From: Chrysopilus asiliformis | Lineage: Eukaryota; Arthropoda; Insecta; Diptera; Rhagionidae | NCBI GenBank assembly: GCA_964034945.1 | Contig: OZ035963.1 | Location: 36,834,361 to 36,898,360, forward strand | Reading direction: 5' to 3' | DNA length: 64,000 bases | Part shown: positions 52,261-63,404 of the stretch, piece by piece | Layout of the letters: each line of letters begins with the position of its first letter | How positions within the stretch are numbered: the stretch's first letter is position 1 | The notes under the pieces: generated by a model | The model's input: the letters and a program-made list of their open reading frames with translations, nothing else | The model's database searches: none | What the model was told of the DNA's origin: nothing | Position numbers and translations under genes: made by a program

Positions 52261-54598
52261 CACGGAAAAAAATATTTCCTAGAATCAAGAAAAACTAGGA
52301 AGCTTATGGCACCGTCCAACATTTTTCTTAAATCTAGTCACATTTCGGTTACTTTATATGGAGAAAATGCTACTTCATTTTAAACTGATTATAGAAATCG
52401 GTTACTTAAATTGAGAAACATGTTTCTTAATTTCGACCGCTCTTTAAAAATCGGTTACTGAAATCAAGAAACATGTTTCTTAATTTCAGCTGCTTTATCA
52501 AAATCGGTTACTTAAATTGAGAAACGTGTTTCTTAATTTCGACCGCTCTTTAAAAATTGGTTACTGAAATCAAGAAACATGTTTCTTAATTTCAGCTGCT
52601 TTATCAAAATCGGTTACTTAAATTGAGAAACGTGTTTCTAGTTAAACTATGGTATCGGTTCGAGGATTTCTCCCGAAAACCTCAAAGCCGATTGCACGGT
52701 TTATGGCCAAAAAAACAACTAATATTTACTAAATATTAGTTAATTTCAGTTCGATTATTTTTCCTTTTATATGTCTATTCTGCTGTTTATATGCGAATTA
52801 TAAAAGAAGATAAATATTTAGAAAATATTTTCTTGATTCTACACGGAGAAAAATGTTGTTTCTTAATTTAAGAAACATGTTACTAAACCAATAAAAGTGG
52901 CTCAAAATTTTCAGTTACTATTATTTAGTAACATTTTTCTTGAATACAGTAACGGATTTTATGGATCACACCACCTGTTACTTAAATCAAGAAACTTGAG
53001 ATTTTTACCAAAATCATATTTCTCTGTGTCAACTTCATCTCGTTCCGTTACTGAAATCATGCCACTTTTGTCTTGAATTTAGTAACATTTTCTGTTAAAT
53101 CATCAACCGGTATTTAGTAACATTTTTCTCGAATTAAGAAACATTTTTGCACCGTGAAATTTTCGGTTACTAGAATTAAGAAACATGTTTCTTAATTTCA
53201 GCTGCTTTATAAAAAACGGTTACTAAAATTAAGAAACATGTTTCTTAAATTGAGCTGATTTTAAAAAATCGGTTACTTAAATTAAGAAACATGTTTCTTA
53301 ATTCCCACCGCTCGTTAAAAATCGGTTACTAGAATCAAGAAAATATTGTTTTAAATTTAGTAACGACAATCAATAAAATGTTCGGTTACTAGAATCAAGA
53401 AAATATTTTCTAAATATTTATCTTCTTTTATAATTCGCATATAAACAGCAGAATAGACATATAAAAGGAAAAATAATCGAACTGAAATTAACTAATATTT
53501 AGTAAATATTAGTTCATTTTTTTGGCCATAAACCGTGCAATCGGCTTTGAGGTTTTCGGGAGAAATCCTCGAACCGATACCATAGTTTAACTAGTTAGGA
53601 AACCTATGAATTTTTATGTGTACCTATGTTGGAGTAAAGATAACCGATATACTCGTGGATGCGGTTTTTCTTTCTTTCCTATGTGTAAATTACCAACAAA
53701 ACACAACACATGTAAAACCTAGCCACATTTTCATACACCAACCAACACATGCAATCTTCCGACAGCGGAAGCATCTGAAATTAAGAAACATGTTTCTTGA
53801 TTTCAGTAACCGATTTTTAAAGAGCGGTCGAAATTAAGAAACACGTTTCTCAATTTAAGTAACCAATTTTGATAAAGCAGCTGAAATTAAGAAACATGTT
53901 TCTTGATTTCAGTAACCGATTTTTAAAGAGCGGTCGAAATTAAGAAACATGTTTCTCAATTTAAGTAACCGATTTCTATAATCAGTTTAAAATGAAGTAA
54001 CATTTTCTCCATATAAGTAACAAAATGTTACTAGATTTAAGAAACATGTGTATTAGGGCCATACGCTACCACATGTTTCTTAAATCTAGTAACATTTTTT
54101 CTCCGTGTAGTAACCGATTTTTAACGAGCGGTGGGAATTAAGAAACATATTTCTTAATTTAAGTAACCGATTTTTTAAAATCAGCTCAATTTAAGAAACA
54201 TGTTTCTTAATTTTAGTAACCGTTTTTTATAAAGCAGCTGAAATTAAGAAACATGTTTCTTAATTCTAGTAACCGAAAATTTCACGGTGCAAAAATGTTT
54301 CTTAATTCGAGAAAAATGTTACTAAATACCGGTTGATGATTTAACAGAAAATGTTACTAAATTCAAGACAAAAGTGTCTTGATTTCAGTAACGGAACGAG
54401 ATGATGTTGACACAGAAAAATATGATTTTGGTAAAAATCTGAAGTTTCTTGATTTAAGTAACAGGTGGTGTGATCCATAAAATCCGTTACTGTATTCAAG
54501 AAAAATGTTACTAAATACTAGTAACTGAAAATTTTGAGCCACTTTTATGGGTTTAGCAAACATGTTTCTTAAATTAAGAAACAACATTTTTCTCCGTG
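52261..54598. mobile_element. Multi-arm inverted-repeat (foldback-like) structure, 2.3 kb
   Basis: Ends CACGGA... and ...TCCGTG. Three pairs of long inverted segments interleave: A 52308-52600 with 53773-54050; B 52638-52841 with 53390-53594; C 52846-53330 with 54107-54598. A and C consist of roughly 50-60 bp units built around the palindrome AAGAAACATGTTTCTT and GGTTACT/AGTAACC, with about 18 near-copies of the palindrome overall. No coding capacity; a 160-bp spacer lies at 53610-53770. Confidence 0.85.
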
Positions 54599-55312
54599 AG
54601 GGGACGCCTTATATCACGTCTCCCAAACGAGGGGATCAAGTCTCCCAACAATTGGGGATTTCGTTTTTTCGTCAAAAGTCCAGGTTTGTTTATCATTTAT
54701 AAATTTATGGGATAAAATATCAAAGCAAATGCATCGAACCAATCGTCGGATATAAAAATGAACTACACCAGGGTGTTGGGGATGACAAAAGATTTTGATT
54801 TCCGCATGTCCGTCCGTCTGTCTGTCTGTTCATCTGTTCGTGAACACACATAAGATTAGAAAGGATTGAGCTAGAGATTTAAAATCTTGTATAGTTGCGT
54901 TTGTTGTAAATGACAAGGCTAAGTTCTTGAACGGGCAACATCGGATCATTCTTCCGTCCCTCCTATACAAACGAAATATTTTTTTACAATTTTCTCGAAA
55001 ACAGTGAGTCGGATTGAAAAATTTTTAAAATATACAATGTGTTTAAAATATTATTTTACATAACTTATCCATACATCAAAATCCAGTTAGACCACTACTT
55101 CCTCCTCCGTCATACAAATTGGATAATTTTTTTCAATTTTCCGAAAACGGTTCATAGTATCGAAAAATTTATAAAGACGAAATATGTTTAAAATATGATT
55201 TTACATAACCGTTCCATACATTAAATTCCAATCGAACTAATCCCACCCCCCCCCCCCCCCCCCCCCCCCTCACCTTTCACCCATACAAACTGATTTTTTT
55301 AATAAAAATTTT
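54599..55312. other. Intergenic repeats and a poly-C tract
   Basis: Contains an inverted copy of the dispersed repeat seen near 30900 and 33290 (CCGTCCGTCTGTCTGTCTG at 54809) and a run of 23 C at 55247-55269. No gene. Confidence 0.5.
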
Positions 55313-55627
55313 GGGGCCTATTCCACAAAAGTACAAGACTTGTATTTGTAGCTATTTTTCACAAATTGTAGGACTTGTAAACACATTTTCATTTCTTAAA
55401 ATACAATTTCTAAATCACAAGTACAAATTCGGAGTAATTTTACAATCCAAAATGTTTTCACAAGTCTTTATTTTCTGTTCCTCAACACATTTCGGCAAGC
55501 TTACAATTACAAGTGTTTTTTTTTTGGAAAAATGTGAGAAAAAATATCGCTTGTAGTCCAACTACAATTGTTAGGTATATTTAGCAGTGTTCAAATGCCT
55601 CTAAAAGTTATCACAAGTGTATAAAAA

Positions 55628-55804
55628 ATGGATACGTACAGTAGCAGTAGTAGCGAAAATGAAGCTAATATGCAATTAGCAACTTGTCGCAGAAGAATTT
55701 ATCGTCCTAGAATAGATTTCAACTATTATTCCATTCGTTTTCTTTATTTATCTCTTTTCGTTAATTTATCAGAAAATTTTCCGAATAAAATTTTTTTTCT
55801 TTGA
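55628..55804 (+). pseudogene. Possible Harbinger transposase N-terminal fragment
   Basis: ATG at 55628, 58 codons, stop TGA at 55802-55804. The start, MDTYSSSSSENEANMQLATC followed by RRRIYRPRIDFNYYS, resembles the acidic/Ser-rich then RRR.Y..R..F start of HARBI1-like transposases. The rest of the frame diverges and the catalytic DDE domain is missing. Its position inside an element with GGGGCCTATTCC termini supports the assignment, but the match is short. Confidence 0.45.
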
Positions 55805-55901
55805 TTTTCAACAAAATACTTTTTTTAATATCTTCCTTATTTGCCATAATTTTAATTTATAATAAATATTCCTTCTTTACTAAGTGAACAGACCATCGTA
55901 A

Positions 55902-56285
55902 TGCTACATTTACACGAATGACAAATTTGTCATTTTTTTCTTGTCATTATGTTAATTCCCGTGTAAATGGCATAATTTTTGTAATTTTTTTTGTCAGAAA
56001 ATGTCAATCTCTCATAAAAGAATGAACTTGTCCATTCTTTTATGCCAGATTGTCATTCGTGCAAACGCAATATTAGTTATGACAACTTTAGTATTCAACT
56101 TTTGTCATAACTAATATTGCGTTTGCACGAATGACAATCTGGCATAAAAGAATGGACAAGTTCATTCTTTTATGAGAGATTGACATTTTCTGACAGAAAA
56201 AATTACAAAAATTATGCCATTTACACGGGAATTAACATAATGACAAGAAAAAAATGACAAATTTGTCATTCGTGTAAATGTAGCA
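55902..56285. mobile_element. 384-bp near-perfect hairpin MITE, copy 2
   Basis: Same length and almost the same sequence as 44362-44745. Flanked by TAA at 55899-55901 and 56286-56288. Confidence 0.9.
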
Positions 56286-56636
56286 TAACAATTGTACAAA
56301 AAGAAACCAATTCACAAGTGGCGTTATAAATTTTCGGGGAACAAAAAATTGATACAATTGTATAAATTGAAATTGTAAAAATGTAAAGAAAAAATATTTA
56401 CAAATGTGTGAGTTCCTGGAACGGTTTTTCTTTGGATTTGTAATTGTGAATATACAATTTAACAATTTGTGAATTGTAGAATCGTACTTTTGTGGAATAG
56501 GCCCCTGGTAATTGTAAATTTTCTTATATTTTTATTCATTTATTCACTGCGAACAGCTCCTAATGACGTAAAATGACGCATCATTTGCGCGTTTGGCAAT
56601 CTATGTTTTCTTTGATTTATGAACCAAACCTATATG

Positions 56637-56828
56637 CAATGGAACCTCGGCTCGTGAACATTTCGGTTCGTAAACTACTTTTAAAAATTTCGGTTCTTGG
56701 AAAAAAATGAAAAAAATATCTAGTGGAAATCCTAATAAAAATTGTTTACGATATTTTTTGTGAGGCCTTGCCTCGGTTTGTAAACGCTTTTCAGGAACGT
56801 TTTTGATTCACGAATTCAGGTTCCACTG
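56637..56828. mobile_element. Tigger-like MITE, 192 bp
   Basis: Ends CAATGGAACCTCGGCTCGTG and the inverted ...AATTCAGGTTCCACTG|TA. The left TA is mutated. Confidence 0.6.
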
Positions 56829-56830
56829 TA

Positions 56831-57659
56831 CAAAGGCTGGTATGTAAATTTCGATCAGCCCAAAGGAGTACCACGAATCACATTTTCGAGCCCTTTCAGA
56901 AAAATTGGTGGAGTTATGCTGAAGCATTAACGTTAATTTCGTAAGGAATATTAGAAAATTAATCACTATTTAACAGTTTTGAATTTTTCAATAAGATTAT
57001 ACAAAAAAATCAACTTTAATTTCCCATAATACATTTTGTGACAGATACTCACACACCCGCAATTAAGCTATAATGACTTTTGATGCGATAACAATTACTT
57101 TTTATAGAATAATTTCACAAAACGCTTGACTAGCTGCCAATTTTGATTCAAATGTATGCAATGTACACGCAATTACGTGTAAGTTTTGAAAAAAAAAATA
57201 AGCAGTGAATGTTATTCTTATTGCAATCTTCTGTCAAGTCTAAAATCTAATTATAAAATAAACAATGTGTATGAAATAATTACCATATTAATATTGCAAT
57301 GAATCAAACTTAAATTAAAGAAATAGGAATATCAACTCTGCAAATACATACTTATGATATAGAAAAAAACGTAATTACTACATGATATTCACACTCTACT
57401 AATTGATTAAATTTTTCAATAAGTTATAAAATGCTTTGTGAACTCACTGTCATGATGGCAACTGAGAAAATACAAGTATAATGAAGAAAGAATAAAAATA
57501 AAACCAAAGGTGAACATTTTTTTGCAGCGCAAACTCATTACATATAAATTTTCAGCTTCCAATTGTCACATATTGATGGTTGTTCAACAATATTTTTGAA
57601 ATGATCGTAACAAACTATTAAATATTTAATTATTTTCTTTATCCCTATTATTGTTTATT
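56831..57659. other. Intergenic DNA, no gene seen
   Basis: AT-rich; nothing recognised. Confidence 0.4.
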
Positions 57660-57663
57660 TTAA

Positions 57664-58248
57664 CCCTAGACCCGTGTATGGGCACTGAGTGCCCAGAACG
57701 ATTTTCGAACCAAAATTAACCATATTTTTAATAAAGAATATGATGAAATGCAATATATTTCTGAAAGATGCTGTACAAAAAAAATCCAAATTGCATATCT
57801 CCGGGGGGGTTGAGCCAGCTGTCAAAAAAAACCGTAATATCGTGTACTTGGGCACTCAGTGCCCACGTCAGTACATTTTGTATGAAATTTTTTTTTATTT
57901 TGACTACAGCTTTGGGTTTTTCCCCTTTTATGATTTTTCTTGTATGCAGATATTATATTGTATTCTTATATTATTTATATTATAATATTTATATTGCATT
58001 GTCTTTCGTGGAGTACATGATTTGTTGGAGATGTCGAGTACCAGATTCGCGAGCTTACAAGGTGGTCTATATTCTCAGTCGATTTTTGCAAATTATATTT
58101 TCCCATTGTATTTCTACTTGTTTAACGAATAAACCAATTTTTATGATTTTTAAACAAACCAGCCATACATTTTCTATTAGAATTACATCTGGGCACTGAG
58201 TGCCCAAGTACACGATAAATGGAAGTTTTATAGTACACGGGTCCAGGG
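57664..58248. mobile_element. piggyBac-type MITE with internal palindromes
   Basis: Flanked by TTAA (57660-57663, 58249-58252). Termini CCCTAGACCCGTGTA and the inverted TACACGGGTCCAGGG differ at one position. Three copies of GGGCACT(G/C)AGTGCCC lie at about 57680, 57850 and 58193. Different from the 9-kb piggyBac family. Confidence 0.88.
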
Positions 58249-58252
58249 TTAA

Positions 58253-61200
58253 ACATGAAATAAACCGTCTCTTGTACGCAACCATAACTTCACAACCCAT
58301 TGATCTTTCACATGACGAATTTTTCACTTGCTTCAACCAAATATGTGTAATGCAGTCATGCAGTTTTTATTTTATTTTGTGGCTGATCCCCGGATTACAA
58401 TTAAGAGCATCTGATCTTTTTTCGAAACTTCAGAGCTCCTTGGCATCTCAACTTTATTTTGATCACGGGCGCGTCTATTTTATTTTAATTTTTACTAAAT
58501 TTCAAAAAAAGCGGGCCGGGCACGACTTTGGGGCGGCAAAATTCGATTCATCATACAAAATGTCAAAATTTAAAATGGATGGAAAGTGTGTTGATTGAAT
58601 TTCCCATCGAGTTCTGATTGGGTTTGAGGAGAGCGTTCTTGTCGAAATTAATATACTTCAAAAATTTTGCCTGCGGCGCATTTTACTCTCCTGATATTTT
58701 TATAATTTCTGTTGCAGTTATTTATAAAGTATGAAAAAGGTCGAGAAATTGAAGCTATTATTACCTGCGGTCCATATTTATACAATAATTGTTTGCTCGC
58801 ATTTGATTTGTTAATTCTCATCGAAGTAACGTTTTATTTTCTAAAGAAGTTTTTTTTCTGTTATTTTTCCCTTGCACAAACCAATTCCAGTTTCCGCCCC
58901 GTGCGGCACTAAACGTCGGTATGCCAGCGACCCTGCGGATTTCTGATAGTGCGATTTCGAAGTTGCGCGAATTAGTTTTTACTACCAAAATACGATCATC
59001 ACTTTGAAAACTTCGCGATTACGCAATGTTTGTCACAGTTTTATGCAAAATTTCGTTCTGCTCAATGTCCATGTGAGAACTGTTTTTTCGAAGCGTAATT
59101 ACGGCCAGGGCCCGATCTAGAGGGGGGCATGAGCTGGGCAATTGACGAGAGAAGCAAATTTGATTTAAGGACAAGTTTGACGAGCAGCAAATTTGAAGGA
59201 CAACAAATGCAGGCATGGGAATCTACGATGCGGCAAATCACAAGAGCGGCAAATTTGAAGAACAACAAATGCAGCCGTGGGAATCTACGATGCTCCAAAT
59301 CACAAGAGCGGCAAATTTCAAGGCTGTATATCGTAATGGAACGCGGTTAGTAATGGAATGCGGTCCTGGAGAGCTGGGCCTTGATTACCATGCTTAACTG
59401 GGGTTTACTGTAGATATATCTTTGCGCTATTGTCGAATTCAACTCAGAGATTTAGAGAACTACTTTTTGGGCGCTGTGTATCAGATATAAAAGCGAAATA
59501 AAAGTATAAAAAATAAAATAAATAAATATTAGTTTATTTTTTTAAAAAAAAGCTTTTTAAATTTTTTTATCTTTCACAGATCGAATTAAGAAGTCGAAAA
59601 TTTTCTATATATATTTGGCCTAATTCGGTCGATAAAATTTTGAATTTCATTTTACTACTAAAACTCGCAGTCCTACTAAATATGATTTTCAAAATTTGGC
59701 ACTCAAATTTTGGCCAGAATACCAATTTCCTTAAAGTCAGTAGGTAAGATAAAAATTCGGTTTTAACCAAAATTAAAATTTTGCAGACAGAATTATGGCC
59801 ATTATCAGTTGCCATGTCTCCTTAGCCACACATCGTGCATTTTCATATTGCATGCAATTCAAAAATCGATATACTTCAAATGAGGTTAATATGCCTACGG
59901 CCAAAACAAAAGACTTCACCAACACAATTTAACTTTAAAAAAAAGGAATAATGTTTATTTAGGAAGGAATATTTTCTATGTCTAAATGTGTGCGTATAAA
60001 TTACCTACAGCCGAATGAGAAGAAGTACATTGTTCAACATTATTTTTGTTTCCTTTGGTCTCATTGTTCTTTCTTCTCGATTTCGGCTTGCTGATTCCAA
60101 ATCTAAAATCCGTGCCTCTAAAAAAAACTTTTTTTCTTGAATTTAACAAAGAATGGACTTGGAGTGGTACATATTATGATTTCCTTAGAACTATATTTTC
60201 TTTATTAATGCAAAAAGTGATTTGATTTATCAAATTTATTACTAATATCAAAAAAAAAGTTATTGAATTTAAGTAGTGGAAGGGATTGTACTTTGGTCCG
60301 AGTACCATTTAGGATATACCGTAACATTTCTGGGAAAACATCCCTCTATGAATTTTAGAGTATTTGTATGCGAGTTTGCTTATCCTGCCGGCAAGTGCAT
60401 TTGAGTCCACACACTAACAAAAACTGTTTCTGCTCACTCCACTCCTACCAATTTTTACTTTCTAATACATGGTACAATAAAGTATTGTATTCATGAAAAT
60501 TTTCGACATCTTCATTTTTCCTAAAGAATTTTCCCCGAGCACTCTTGAGTCGATTGCAGCATTATAACAAAAATATCTTTCTGTCTGTCAGTCTGTGTAC
60601 AAGATTTCTCAAAAGCAACTGGGGCTAGAGCCTTGAAATTTCACAGACTTGTTTGGTCCTGGAATGGAACAAACCTATCAACTTTTGATGGAAACTCGTT
60701 TACCGGAAGTAATCAAAATAGCGGCTGTTTCTCGCAATTTACTCAGAAACTACATATTTTTCAGTAATCTTAAGTATGTCAAGAGTAGGACAAAATGAAA
60801 TTTCCTACATTTTTGTCCCTTACTAGAACTGCTTATCTCAATCGAGATATACCGTTATTTAAAAAAATCAGTTTTTTGTAATTATCTCGTAAAAATAGTT
60901 GAAGGAAGAACTAAAGATAATAAAATTCTCTACATTTTTGGCTTTTACCGTAAATCGATATCTTTGACCGTTATCGATATATTTAAGATTTTGTGAAATT
61001 AAAATTCATATTTTTATATTTTTTTCCGTCCGGTTATAGTGTACTCGTAAGTTGCAAAAGAACGTAGACTTTGTATAAGAAATTCATGTGATGTTTAAAT
61101 CAGATATTTTTTTATCCACTCGAAAAAAGGTAAAAAAAGGTATTTTGTACAGTTTAGTATCTCGTAAATCGGAAGGCTAAGCTCTTACAAACGAAACAGT

Positions 61201-62295
61201 TTTTGAAATGTTCTGGAAAAACATGAGTAGTCATTATAGTCATATGTATCTACAGGTATGTCACTCTCCGACATTTATTACAATACTAACGGAGCAAATT
61301 TAGAGTTATATTTAAATCAAGCAAATTTTCAAATTCTGAGGATGCAGATTCCACAAATATAAATCTTTCTCCACAAAAATTGACTCGCTCCCTTTGAGAG
61401 TACCACATCAGACAAATATTTAAAGGAAGATCAAAAAATACTATTATATTTTAGTGTTGATACAAGATACAGGCCGCGGTGGTTCAAGGTACAAGACAGG
61501 ATTGTGCCTCGGAGCGCGGAAAGTTGAGTTACTTAGGCCCGTTTGCGAGTATTATTCTTAAAAAATTAAGTTGTGGTTAGCCTACTTAAACCGTAGAAAT
61601 TCTTCGACTTAAATTTTTTAAGTTGTACATAAGTTGCTAAGTTTTGTTGGTGCAAACGGTACTCAATGAGTTACTTAAGTTCCCTAAAAACAGTGAGAAC
61701 TATCAGCACAAAGGTTTATTTTTTTATACACAAGTTATGAGAGCTTCATTAAAGATATTTTTTTTTATTTGCATAGATTTTTTGATACAAAAAGTAAATT
61801 TTGGTCCAAACATTATTTTCTTAAGTTATGAATGTTATTTTTCTTTCCAATTATTTTTGGCTTGACTATTTGAAGTTTTTGACTTTTTAATTTTTAGGAC
61901 TTCAGTATTTTTATTTTGATAGTTTTCGGGCTGTATAGGTCATATTAGAGTATTATTGTTTCTATCGAAACCATTTCTATTCAAGTACCAGAATTCTCAT
62001 GGCCACAATTGAAAAATACAATAAAATTAAATTTAAATGGAAATAATGAGGGACTGGACATTTTTTTTAAAGTTAACGTCAAATTTCGATCCCGAGAATC
62101 TGTTGGCTGAATTTCATCCCAGGGACGTCATAGATATCTGTCACTGTCCTGACCACTAACATTAATACTACCTAACCGCAAACCCAGGCTAATAATAGCA
62201 GTAAAAAACGTAAGCGACTTTATTGTGGATTTAAATTTGTTTTTGGGCTATATTGTAACCCGTATGTTGTGGCAATATTAAGCCTCAACCACAAT
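58253..62295. other. Gene-poor region with scattered repeats
   Basis: No supportable gene. 59186-59320 holds about two copies of a 63-bp tandem unit (GCGGCAAATTTGAAGAACAA...). About 60570-60900 resembles the middle of the hAT MITE at 36100-36420 (TTACTAGAACT.C.TATCTCA). Near 59466 is a relative of the GCGCTGTGTATCA.ATATAAAA repeat at 34907. Confidence 0.45.
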
Positions 62296-62486
62296 TACGC
62301 GTTCGTGCGTGCGGCATCCACGCGGTGAAGGTAAAAACTACGCATTTATATGAGTAAATGTATAATTGCGCGTTGCTCAGACGCGTTGCCGCATCCCTGC
62401 CGCGTAGAGTAGGCTCAGTCTCTACTTTTAGACGCGGTGACAACTACTAGATGCCAGAACAAAATCATGCCGCACGCACGGACGTA
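62296..62486. mobile_element. MITE with CGTGCGTGCGGCAT termini
   Basis: Inverted GTGCGTGCGGCAT (left) and ATGCCGCACGCAC (right) with TACG at both outer edges. About 190 bp, GC-richer than its surroundings. Confidence 0.5.
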
Positions 62487-62611
62487 TCTTTCTGGTTCTA
62501 CCTTTAATCAGCAGCGATAGCGGAAAAGGAAGAAGCCCAACAAGAAGTTGAGTGAATCTGAGATTGTCAACATTTTATATTTCTCGAAGAGGAGAAAGAT
62601 TTTGAGTTTAT

Positions 62612-62940
62612 TTTTAACCGACTTCCAAAAAGGAAAAGGTTCTCAATTCCACCTGAATATTTTTTTTTTTTATGTATGTTCACGCCTAACTTTTTACTGG
62701 GTTGACCGATTTTGGTCATCCCAAAGAGAAAGTTGTAGAGAAAGTTCCTGGTTGGACCCCGGTTCGTTCATGGGCAAAAATGGACCATTAGGGGGGGTAC
62801 CCCCCATACAAACGAAAACGTTTTTTCCGAATTTCTCAAAAACGGTGCATCTTATCAAAAAAGTCCAAGAACAAAAATTATTTAGGATATGATTCTACAT
62901 AAAACTTCCATACATCAAAATCCGATTGGAATAAATTTTA
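62612..62940 (+). repeat. Dispersed repeat (ACCGACTTCCAAAAAGG family)
   Basis: Same start as at 31209, also partly at 39110, continuing TATGTATGTTCACGC.TAACTT. Class unknown. Confidence 0.5.
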
Positions 62941-62944
62941 AAAA

Positions 62945-63402
62945 ATCTGATTGGAAAGTTCGACTTCAAAGTGTAATTATATCCCGCAAGTGGTGGCCAT
63001 TTTCTGCTTCGCAAATCCGTGCTCTTTCCAAGAAATTTTCCATAACCTTTCGTGTTATGGCCTCGATTTCACTGCGAATGTTGGTTTTCAATTGGCTGAT
63101 GGTTGTTGGCTTGTTGACGTACACCTTTTCTTTCAAATATCCCCAAAGGAAACAATCTGGAGTCGTTAGATCAGGTGAACGCGGAGGCCAATTGAAATCG
63201 CAACTTTTCGAAATAATGCGTCCGCCAAACATGTCCCGTAAAAGAGCCATTGAGCCCACCGCCCACCGGTTCATTGTTCTATTGTGTACAGGTCCATTTT
63301 AAATTGCCCAAGTCTTCTTAAGAAAATGCTAAAACAAAATAAAAAAAATAAAAAAAAAGTTATAAAGACTTCAAACCCCTGCGTCTATTCTGGCCCACCC
63401 TG
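62945..63402 (-). mobile_element. Internally deleted mariner/Tc element
   Basis: The right end ...TGGCCCACCCTG|TA is a mariner-type terminus. The transposase N-terminal half is absent between this end and the ORF at 62966-63274. The other terminus was not found. Confidence 0.7.
62966..63274 (-). pseudogene. Mariner/Tc transposase C-terminal fragment
   Basis: Reads GGRIISKSCDFNWPPRSPDL, then TTPDCFLWGYLKEKVYVNKP and ends NGHHLRDIITL. This is the final catalytic block (third acidic residue in the TTPDCF motif) and tail of mariner-like transposases. The frame itself is open, but the first two catalytic residues and the DNA-binding domains are missing. It belongs to a different family from the copy at 14474-15115. 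Confidence 0.85.
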
Positions 63403-63404
63403 TA

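Larger units (their letters stand above)
55313..56505. mobile_element. Harbinger-like relic with GGGGCCTATTCC termini
   Basis: Ends GGGGCCTATTCCACAAAAGT and the inverted ...TTTTGTGGAATAGGCCCC. It contains the 384-bp hairpin MITE (55902-56285) and a short ORF resembling a Harbinger transposase N-terminus. Target duplication not resolved. Confidence 0.72.

Noticed and set aside
55247..55269. Poly-C run as a functional motif
   Set aside because: A plain homopolymer inside a dispersed repeat and prone to sequencing error.
61489..61550. tRNA or tRNA-derived SINE (GGCCGCGGTGGTTCAA)
   Set aside because: No box B, no cloverleaf and no A-tail; the resemblance to a box A region is superficial.
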